Assembly (NCBI GenBank): GCA_963575745.1
Contig: CAUYUJ010015848.1
Span: 245,192-309,191 of the forward strand
Length of the DNA stretch: 64,000 bases
Direction of reading: 5' to 3'
Source: Prorocentrum cordatum
Lineage: Eukaryota; Sar; Dinophyceae; Prorocentrales; Prorocentraceae
Part shown: positions 57,061 to 64,000 of the stretch, piece after piece
Layout: the number at the start of each line of letters is the position of its first letter
How positions within the stretch are numbered: position 1 is the stretch's first letter
Position numbers and translations under genes: made by a program
The notes under the pieces: generated by a model
Seen by the model: only the letters and a program-made list of their open reading frames with translations
The model's database searches: none
What the model was told of the DNA's origin: nothing

Positions 57061-57179
57061 TCGCAGAGGAGCGAGCGCCCCGGTGGCTTCGGCGCCCAGT
57101 GCAGCGCTGAACGCCCCCCCCCCCCCGCCGCCAGCATTCCAAGTTTATGTAGGCTGGCGAGCCCGCCTCCTTTTCGTCG

Positions 57180-57450
57180 GCCGTTCCCCGCGCGTTTCTG
57201 CCGCGCGAGCTCGCGGGCTCCAGCGCCCGGGGGCGCGCGCTCGCGGGCGCTCACGAGCGCCCCGCGGGGGCGCCTGCGAGAGCGCTGGCGAGCGCCCTCG
57301 AAGCGCCCGCGGGCGCTTTTGCGAGCGCCGGGGGAGGGGGGCGCCCGGGGGCGCTTGCGAACGCCCGGGAACGCCGGGAGGCGCGCGGGAGCGCCTGCGC
57401 CCGCGCATGGGAGCGCTTGCGAGCGCCGGGCGGGAGCGCCCTGGAGCGCA
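57180..57450. repeat. GCGAGCGCC short repeat
   Basis: GGGCGCTTGCGAGCGCC-type units, ~20-30 bp spacing, directly after the satellite. Confidence 0.8.
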
Positions 57451-58631
57451 CGCCAGGCGCCGGATGCCAATGCGCAGCCCGCCATCGTGCATCGAGACGG
57501 ATTCAAAGAAGACTGCCCGACAGTTTTTTCTTGTTTTGGGAGTCTGAACTGATTGATGCGAGCTGCACTGCCCGCCGCCCTCTCTTTGGAGGGTCAGTTG
57601 CAGTTTGTCCTGTATGTTGTTCCCCCGCCGCCCGTTTGTTTTGGGATACGGAGTGCGTTATTTTGCTTCCAGTGTGACGAGGAGCGAGCGGCGGTGGAGG
57701 TCGCAGAGATCGGACTTACAGTTAAGTGCGCACGCTCATTCCGTGAATGTCGCCAAGTGCGAGCATAGCACATGGCGCTACTGTGGAGACCCGTTTTCGA
57801 TGGTTTTGCGATGGAAATCGTGACGCTCCCACGCTAAAATCAATGAACACCCTGGGGTCTCAGGATTGGGTTTCTTGTGGAAGGTTTCTTGTGGACTGAC
57901 TGACTGTATCGCAGAGGAGGGGGCGGCCGTGGAGCTCACAGAGGACGCGCGTAAATGTACGTTTGCTTATAGCTTTACTGACCTTTGTCAAGGGCGAGCA
58001 GAATAAAGCGTCGTCGCTGAGTCACAGACACCGCACGTACATTACGCGCGCACGTAAACGTCGATGCTCCAAGTTTTTTCATTGCGCAGATTATTGGCCG
58101 CGCGGGCGCGGAGAGATGGGCGAGCTTGGCGAAACACGCGGCCGGTGCGTGGAAGCTCGCGAGCAGATCCCAACCCGCGAAGCCGACTTGAAATTGCCCG
58201 ATCTATTTTCAAGACCAACGTGTGTTTCATTATGCGGGTTAGTGTTCCTCTACTCTCCCCCCAGTCCTTGGCATCGTTCGGGCGTGTGCCTTGTTTCTCG
58301 GCGAGGACCCTCGAGGAGCATCTTGGATCACCCTGCGGAAGAAAGTGCCCCCCCCCACACCCCCTCCCCCCCTCTTCTGCCGAACGTCGGCTGGACGAAG
58401 ACTTGCGATGCAGTAGCCGGAACTCCTCCAGTAGCCGAACCTCCTTCTCCTCTTGCTGCGGCTCCTCCTCCTCTTGCCCCTCCTCGTGCCCCTCCTCCTC
58501 CTCCTCCTCCTCCTCCTCCTCCTCCTCCACCTCCTCCTCCTCCTCCTCCTCCTCCTCCTCCTGCTCCTCCTCCTCCCTCTCCCGCCTCCAGCGCTCCTCC
58601 AGCCCCCGCTGCACGGCCCCGTGGGCCGCAG

Positions 58632-61600
58632 ATGGAGGCGGCGCCCCCCGAGGCGCCCGGCCGGCCCAGGGCGGTCACGCTGCGGCTCGTGATGGAGCGG
58701 TCGCTGACCGCGGAGGAGCTCGCCGAGTACAACGGGCTGAGCTGGTGGGCTCGTCTTCCGCCGCCACCACCACGAGTGGGAGGGAGAGGGGGTCCTCCTC
58801 CTCCTGCTGCTCCTCCTCCTCCTGCTCCTCCTGCTCCTCCTCTTCCTCCTCCTGCTCCTCCTGTTCCTCCTTCTCCTCCTCCTCCTGCTCCTCCTCCTCC
58901 TGCTCCTCCTCCTCCTCCTCCTCTTCCTTCTCGTCCCCCTCCTCCTCCTCTTCCTCCTCCTCATCCTCCACCTCCTTACCCCCCCAACTTATGGTGGTGG
59001 TGGTGGAAAACAGGCCCATCATGAGCGAAGACGATGCCCTGGCGCGCGCGCAGGCTCTGAAGACGCTTCACCTGGAGTGGCAGAACATCGGGGAGATGGG
59101 CGGCCTGGACCTCTTCGAGAGGGCGGAGGTGCTCTACATGCAGTACAACAGCATCGAGCGCATCGTTAGATGCTCTTTTGGGGGACCTTCCTGGGGCCCA
59201 CCTGACGGATCTGTTCGACTTCAGTGCCACTCCTGTTCGACTCAAGTTCGCTTCAGGTTGGACTCAGGTTCGACCCAGGCTCGACTCGAGTTCGACGCGA
59301 AAAGGTGGACGTTCGACGCAGCTTCGACGCAAGAGTCGAGCGGGTGGCTCCAGGAAGGTCCCCAGAATGAGCATCTGAGCATCGAGAACCTGGAGTGCCT
59401 CCCCCGGCTGCAGTTCCTGGCCCTGCAGGGGAACTCCGGGGCGGCAAAGAGGGGAGTGATGACTAGGGGGGGGTGGATATCATGGCGGGGGCCATGATAT
59501 TTCCCCAGATTTCATGGCGCCTCTTCTTATTTCATTACGTCCCTGGCCCCCCCGCTGGGCCGCGCACATGCCGCCGGCCATGATTTGCACCCCCCGCCTC
59601 TTGGACGCCCCCCTCTTGGCCGCTCCCGAGGAACCGCATCCGGGCCGTCGAGAACCTCCTGCAGCTGCGCGCACTCGAGTTCCTGGACCTCTCCAGGAAC
59701 CAGGTCCAGAGCCTCGACGAACAGGATCGGCGGCGGGCCCAGGGGGGAAGTGAGCAGAGGCGGGCCTTCTCAGAAGGCTCCGGAAGGCCTCAGGCCTCCG
59801 GAGAAGTCCCCAAAGCCTGCCCCGAAGCCACAGAACACTCCTCAGAGGGCGCGATGGCTTCGGAGAAGCCCCGCCGCCTCCTGAGGTTCCTGCCCCCTCT
59901 CGCTTCCCCCAGGCTCGCCGCCACAGGAACTCCCACCGTCGATAAACATCCGAGGAAGAAAGAGCGGTGCAAACAGAAAGTGTCGGAGATCCGCGCGTGC
60001 TTCTTGGGCCAGCGCTCTGCCGCCCTCCCCGGCGCCCCTCCGCCGCCAGAGGGGGGTCCAGCGCCGCTCCTAGAGGTCCGCGCGGACCCCCGAGGGCCTG
60101 TGCTCGTTCCGCTGTTTCTTCCTCCGGACGTGCTCAACCTGAGAGACAACCCGTGCACGAAGGCTCCGGGGTGGACAGATCGGGGGTCCCCAAACGGGGT
60201 GGTGACCGCACCGTTCGGTGAGTCGGTGGGGATTCGGGGTCACCGCACGGTTTTGGGACTCGGGTCGTTCTCCGAGGATGTCTCGGGCGACAGGGACCTC
60301 CAGGGTCCCAAGACCGTGCGGTGACGGACCGTGCGGTGAGGTCTCTAGGGGTTCCGAGGTCACCGCACGGTCTGTCACCGCACCGTTTCGGAAACCCCCC
60401 ACCCCCGACGCGTCGATGAGTGAATGGTCCGTTTTCGGTTATCGAGAGGGCTCCGCGGCCGTCGTTTCCCAGGCTTGAGCCCGCCAGGTTTGGGCCCGAA
60501 ATCGTTTTCACTAAACCACGTTTTGCTACAGGGTTTACTGTCCATCCCCAGAAGGCGTGTGGAGGACGATCAACGGAGAGGAAGCATGTTGCCAAATACT
60601 TTCCAGATGTCTAAAGCATGTATTACGTAAACATGTTTTGAACATGTAAAAGCCTGCTCAGAACATGTTTAGAGCACGCGTCCGACACTTTCAGCACATG
60701 TTCAACTCAATGCCAGGACTGTTAGGGTGTCCACTGCCATGGCATCCACAATGCTACAGGGGCTGCTGTCCATCCCCCAAAATAATGGAAAAAATAATAT
60801 GGGGACGATCTTGCTAGTATTCTTGCTGGGTCCTGCTCGAGTCCGTTTGACTACTTCTTTTTTTTCGCCCAAGATGCGCAGGCCTTCGACTACGCCGAGC
60901 GGGTGCAGCGGAGGCTCCCCGGCCTCGGTTCGAGTCTGTTTGACTATTTCTGATTGACTATTTCTGATTTGGGGCTCGGTTCGAGTCTGGGCTCGGTTCG
61001 AGTCTGTTTGACTATTTCCGATTTTTCGCCCAAGATGCGCAGGCCTTCGACTACGCCGAGCGGGTGCAGCGGAGGCTCCCCGGCCTCCTCCTCCTCGACG
61101 GCGAGCCGCCGGCGGGCCCGCCCGGCGCCCCGGCCGCGGCCGCCGCCGGCCCGCGCCGGGCGCCGCCCGCCGAGGCGGCCGAGGGCGCGCCCCTGGCCGC
61201 CTCGCAGGGGCTCTCCGCGTTCCACGACCGCCGGGCCATGCAGGCGCCTGGATCAGAAGCAGCGGCGGAGCGTCTCTCCCCAGAGATCCAACGTATCGAA
61301 AAAATCAAGACGGAGGTTTTTCACAATTTTCGGCATCAAGGGGCCCTCGCCGGGCCCCGGGACCGTCAAAAAACGACTCAGGATGAAAAACCGGTCCCGG
61401 GGAACGGGTCGAGACCTCCGGGGGCCCCGTATTGAAAAAATCACGACGTTGGATCTCTGGGTCTGCACATCGGTGAATGTTCCAAGAACGTCGCTTTTGT
61501 TCTGAGAGCATGGGCGAAGCGTGGCGAAGCGTCCTGCTGCACGAACGAGGTGGGCACGGGAAGAGGGGGTGCAACGCCCAACAGCCGGTCCTGTTCCTTT

Positions 61601-62655
61601 CGGTTCCGCTGCACGAACGCGGTGGGCACGGAAAGAGTGGGTGCAATGCCCAGCAGCCGGTCCTGTTCCTGTTGGCACGGGATTCGCTGTCCACGCCGCC
61701 GCGGCCTGGGTCCATTCGAGGCAGGAGGCCGCCTGCCCAACAGCGGCCGCTGTTGGTTTGGGACAACCTTTGTTGTTGGGCATTGTGCCCATTCTTTCCG
61801 TACCCATTCCGGGCGTCCAAAGTCCTGGCTCGCCTGTAGCCCCACCAAAGAATGTTCTAAGAGCCTGTTGTGGTTTCCAGGAGATGTTCTTGGAGCATGT
61901 CTGGCCGGGAGCGTCTTGTTTTACACATCGGGTGAGTGTTCTAAGAACAGTGTTTTTGTTATTGGGACTGTTTTGGGTTCTAAGAACATTTCGTGGTAGG
62001 ACTACAGGAATGCCGGGACGGTCGGTCCCTGCTCAATCGGCTGCCCTGACGCATCCGCGTTGAGACGCGGCACGTGCTCGCAGGTCGTCGAACGTCTACG
62101 TCAGAGCGAGGGGGCCGAGCGATCGTTCCTTGTCCCTGGATGCGTGGCCGAAGTGGGGATCCGCCGGGCCCTGCGGGCTCGGGGGAGCGAGAAGCTCGGA
62201 GGGCCGCGCGGATTTCCCGGACCCGCGCTGGACCCACGGCGTTTTCTGCTCCTAGCCCCACTCCTGGTAGTCCCAGTGCTCCATCCTTCTCCCTCCCCTT
62301 TCCATCCGTCCTCTCTTCCCTTGTTTCAGGGGCTGCACCAATTGCACGCGGCGGGTAAGGAAGATATGCCCCCAGGGGGGCGCGATCAAAGACGAAGAGG
62401 GCGGGTATCGAGGGTTTGTGACATACGTGTTAAATGGCACGCGAACAGGTCTGAAAATGTTTGTTATTATTGTGTGTGTGTGTGTTGCGTATCGGGGCAG
62501 CCAAGTGCAGGCGGAGTCGGCGGCGAACGTCGCGGCCGCGCTGGAGGCGTACACCGCCGAGGCTCTGGCGGACGTGGAGGGCTTCTCCGGGCACGTGGAA
62601 GGGGCGCTGGGCCGCAGCAGGGCGCGCCGCGACGCGCTGCCCGAGCCGAGGCTGA
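58632..62655 (+). CDS. Leucine-rich repeat protein, LRRC46-like (probable ciliary protein), multi-exon
   Basis: Exons joined by protein continuity are E1 58632-~58741 (RSLTAEELAEYNGLS), E2 ~59023-59165 (DALARAQALKTLHLEWQNIG then AEVLYMQYNSIERI), E3 ~59380-59430 (ENLECLPRLQFLALQG), E4 59631-59724 (NRIRAVENLLQLRALEFLDL then SRNQVQSLDEQ), E5 59927-59947 (ELPPSIN), E6 from ~60130 (VLNLRDNPCTK), E7 61032-~61250 (DAQAFDYAERVQRRLPGLLL then DGEPPAG) and E8 62503-~62653 (AESAANVAAALEAYTAEALA). The repeats follow the SDS22-type pattern LxxLxLxxNxI with ENL caps. The order of repeats, a short LxLRDNPC closing repeat and a helical DYAERV...LLLLDG segment fit LRRC46-type axonemal proteins. E8 ends at a consensus GTGAGT donor, so more exons probably follow. 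The start ATG at 58632 is the first in frame. Introns 1-5 have terminal inverted repeats. Exon borders of introns 1, 2, 5 and 6 are uncertain by a few bases. Confidence 0.8.
58743..59021 (+). mobile_element. Introner-like element, LRR gene intron 1 (279 bp)
   Basis: Left end TGGTGGGCTCGTCTTCCGCC and on (~42 bp) pairs with the right end down to CAGGCCCATCA. Direct duplication TGAGC at 58738-58742 and 59022-59026. The middle is a (TCC)n array. The protein junction (GLS|EDD) restores one copy of the duplication. Confidence 0.82.
59166..59378 (+). mobile_element. Introner-like element, LRR gene intron 2 (213 bp)
   Basis: Left end TTAGATGCTCTTTTGGGGGA CCTTCCTGG pairs with right end CCAGGAAGGTCCCC...GAGCATCTGA over ~38 bp (about 85%). 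Direct duplication GCATCG at 59160-59165 and 59379-59384. The interior holds a TTCGACTCAGG short repeat. The protein requires the join ...ERI|ENL. Sliding the borders within the duplication gives CA...AG or GT...TC, both unusual. Confidence 0.85.
59435..59629 (+). mobile_element. Introner, LRR gene intron 3 (195 bp, GA-AG borders)
   Basis: Ends TCCGGGGCGGCAAAGAGGGG and, inverted, TCGGGAGCGGCCAAGAGGGG (17 of 20 pair). Direct duplication GGAAC at 59430-59434 and 59630-59634. Protein continuity (LQG|NRI) sets the intron at 59431-59630 with GA...AG. A relative lies at 2578-2730. Confidence 0.88.
59727..59923 (+). mobile_element. Introner, LRR gene intron 4 (197 bp, GA-AG borders)
   Basis: Ends TCGGCGGCGGGCCCAGGGGG GAAG and, inverted, TGGCGGCGAGCCTGGGGGAA G. 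Direct duplication CAGGA at 59722-59726 and 59924-59928. The duplication provides the AG|GA donor and the CAG acceptor (intron 59725-59926). Confidence 0.88.
59948..60129 (+). mobile_element. Introner-like element, LRR gene intron 5 (~182 bp)
   Basis: Left end CATCCGAGGAAGAAAGAGCG G pairs with right end CCGCTGTTTCTTCCTCCGGACG over ~22 bp with one gap. Flanks ACAT and ACGT may be an eroded 4-bp duplication. The protein join SIN|VLN implies AT...AC or another border without AG, so the exact splice sites are uncertain. Confidence 0.7.
60200..60390. repeat. Cluster of CACCGCACGGT motifs in both orientations
   Basis: Six copies of (T)CACCGCAC(G/C)GT or its complement. Two of them (60238-60260 and 60303-60325) form a ~22-bp stem. 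The cluster lies in LRR gene intron 6. Confidence 0.85.
60405..60550 (+). repeat. Repeat family E, copy 2
   Basis: Homologous to 37225-37395; here directly followed by family F. Confidence 0.8.
60555..60765 (+). repeat. Repeat family F, copy 2
   Basis: Homologous to 28800-29000, with ACATGTTT motifs and GCCATGGCATCCACA near the end. Confidence 0.85.
60864..61087 (+). repeat. Tandem duplication of the 5' half of LRR exon 7 with its acceptor
   Basis: TTCGCCCAAGATGCGCAGGC and the next ~43 bp occur at 60864 and again 161 bp later at 61025, with the preceding TTTGACTA(C/T)TTC tract also copied. The second copy runs on into coding sequence (LLLLDGEPP); the first is cut short. Confidence 0.88.
61279..61461 (+). 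mobile_element. MITE family A, copy 4 (183 bp), within LRR intron 7
   Basis: Perfect 15-bp ends CCCAGAGATCCAACG and its complement. The interior matches the family (GGGGCCCTCGCCGGGCCCCG). The element starts about 30 bp after the last confident codon of exon 7. Confidence 0.88.
61541..61810. repeat. ~76-bp tandem duplication plus an inverted third copy
   Basis: GCACGAACG(A/C)GGTGGGCACG to CAGCCGGTCCTGTTCC occurs twice in tandem (61541, 61617). A diverged complement (TTGTTGGGCATTGTGCCCAT TCTTTCCGTACCC) lies at 61770-61805. Confidence 0.8.
62334..62501 (+). repeat. Possible family G element at the acceptor of LRR exon 8
   Basis: The right end GTGTTGCGTATCGGGGCAGC C lies directly before the exon 8 acceptor (AAGTGCAG). 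The left end GGCTGCACCAATTGCACGC is a weak inverse match. If real, it is another inverted-repeat intron end. Confidence 0.4.
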
Positions 62656-62699
62656 TGGAGTGAGTGCGCGGCAACCGCAGCTGCCGGTGCTCCTGATCC

Positions 62700-62900
62700 G
62701 TAGCTGCCCCGATGCGCCCGTGTTGAGACGCAGCACGCGCCGTGTCCAAAACGTCCCTGCTGACACGCTGCGTGGTGGCTCGGCACGTGTGGGCCCACGC
62801 CTGGGCGAGCGTGTCGCCTTCCAGACCTTCGGTGCTCTGTCCGCGTGTTGATTTCGGTGCCAGCGCGTGGCGTGTGGCGTGTTGCGTACTGGGGCAGCAA
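62700..62900 (+). mobile_element. TIR element family G, copy 2 (~200 bp)
   Basis: Left end AGCTGCCCCGATGCGCCCGT G pairs with right end GTGTTGCGTACTGGGGCAGC. Internal AGCACGCGCCGTGTCCAAAA CG is shared with 34138-34410. Confidence 0.7.
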
Positions 62901-62904
62901 AGGC

Positions 62905-64000
62905 CTGCTCTCCTTCGGTCTCCTGCTCATCCCCGCCTCCGCATGCACTTCCTCCTCTCGCTCCCGCGCCTGCTTCTCCTCCTCCTCCTCCTCCTCCTCC
63001 TCCTCCTCCTCCTCCTCCTCCTCCTCCTCCTCCTCCTCCTCATCGTCCTCCTGCTCGCTCCCGCTGCGGTCTCTGCTCCCGATCGGTTCTCCTCCCGATG
63101 CTGCTTGTGCTGCTGCGTTCCTTGCAGTCCTCGCGGGCGGAGCCTCCCTCCCCCCGCGTGGTGCCCTCCCCCCCCAAATGTGGCCCCCCCTCCTCCTCCT
63201 CCTCTTCCCCCCTCCTTCTCCTCTTCCCCCCCTCCCTCTCCTCTTCCCCCCGATCTTAACCTCGTCCTGGCCTCGTCTCCCCCCTCGCCTCATCCCCGCC
63301 ATCTCCCCTGCCTCCCTCCGCTCCTGCTCCCCCTGCATTGCATGAGCAGTGCGACGCTGGTGGCCGCGAGCTGACATGAGACTTTCTTCCTGGCCAGCCA
63401 TGGGGAGAACGAGCACGGGGGAGAGGACGGTGACGGGAGGGATGAGGAGGCGAACTTTGTTCCTCCATCCTCCGTCTTCTACTTCCCCCCTTCTCCTCCC
63501 ACTCACCCGCCTCCCCACCCCCCCCACTCTGCCCGGTCTCGATGTGTGAGGCCGAGGCTGTCTGGGCAGCGTCGTCTGGGCGGCTGTCAGGAGCTTGGCT
63601 GGAGCAGAATGGGAGGGGCAAGACAGCAATGGTGAGGAGGGGAGGGGGGACGAGAGATGTGGGAAGAGAAGGGAGGATCGGAGGAGGAGGAGGAGGAGGA
63701 GGAGGAGGAGGAGGAGGAAGAGGAGGAGGAGGGAGGAGAGGGGAGGAGAGGAGGAGGAGGAAGAGGAGGAGGAGGAGGAGGAGGAGGAAGAGGAGGAGGA
63801 GAGGAGGAGGGGAGGGGGGACGAGAGAAGTGGGGACGCACGAGAGATGTGGGAAGAGAGAAGGGAGGATCGCGCAGCAGGCTGGACGAGGAGCTCGTCCG
63901 CGGGCGGAGGGTTTCATGCGCCTCCTGCCCGCACCCCACTGGCGGGAGAGTCCGCGCGCAACTGGCAGGGGAGGAGGGGGAGGAGGAGGAGGAGGAGGAG
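62905..64000. repeat. (TCC)n then (GGA)n tracts, no recognised gene
   Basis: TCC arrays at 62968-63050 and 63195-63260, then GGA arrays at 63678-63815 and 63965-64000, with GC-rich DNA between. The switch from TCC to GGA on the same strand gives a large inverted arrangement. Confidence 0.85.

Noticed and set aside
55176-57552. Arg/Ala-rich ORFs on both strands
   Set aside because: They follow the satellite units; neither strand shows selection for a frame.

Overview
The window looks like nuclear DNA of a dinoflagellate. It is GC-rich and gene-poor, dominated by simple repeats and small inverted-repeat elements. It carries a near-perfect copy of the dinoflagellate spliced leader (one mismatch in 22 nt, at 16935). 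Introns that can be placed from protein continuity use GC-AG and GA-AG borders, which dinoflagellates tolerate. The channel gene also has a dinoflagellate character: one voltage-sensor/pore domain followed by an EF-hand-like tail. The species cannot be told from the sequence; a Prorocentrum- or Suessiales-type genome would fit. No rRNA, tRNA, CRISPR or bacterial-style operon was seen. A 100-N assembly gap lies at 25730-25829.

Layout. 1-4100: GC-rich non-coding DNA with short minisatellites and two dispersed repeat copies. 4114-5890: 3' part of a non-LTR retrotransposon (LINE) set inside an (ATG)n array. 5915-8330: large array of a degenerate 10-12 bp repeat in two opposing orientations, interrupted by a (CA)n tract. 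8440-9120: degenerate satellite. 9782-11947: voltage-gated ion channel gene with three inverted-repeat-bounded introns. 12160-15500: dispersed repeats, hairpins and an unrecognised minus-strand ORF. 16575-22520: a LINE of about 5 kb, with endonuclease and reverse transcriptase remnants, lying between two (ATC)n arrays and starting with a spliced-leader sequence. 22500-30000: microsatellites, several isolated exon-like segments, and small transposons (MITEs). 30000-45300: dispersed and tandem repeats, including a 75-bp minisatellite and two ~0.7 kb modules bounded by (GGA)n. 45335-50570: a short-period minisatellite, an unrecognised gene with one frameshift and one stop, then a ladder of local duplications. 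50890-54500: further repeats and a third ~0.7 kb module. 55030-57060: a CG-rich satellite. 58632-62655: a leucine-rich-repeat gene resembling the ciliary LRRC46 family. 62700-64000: repeats and (TCC)/(GGA) tracts.

Two genes are well supported: the ion channel and the LRR protein. Both suggest the same mechanism. Most of their introns carry terminal inverted repeats lying at or near the exon edges, and several also have 5-10 bp direct duplications. In the LRR gene five consecutive introns show this, each with a different inverted repeat, so the gene seems to have been cut up by separate insertions of intron-generating elements (introners). Similar small elements of about 140-210 bp with inverted ends are scattered outside recognised genes. 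The second theme is retrotransposition into microsatellites: both LINE copies and three copies of a composite module sit inside trinucleotide arrays. The spliced leader at the 5' end of the larger LINE suggests that the copied RNA was a trans-spliced message.
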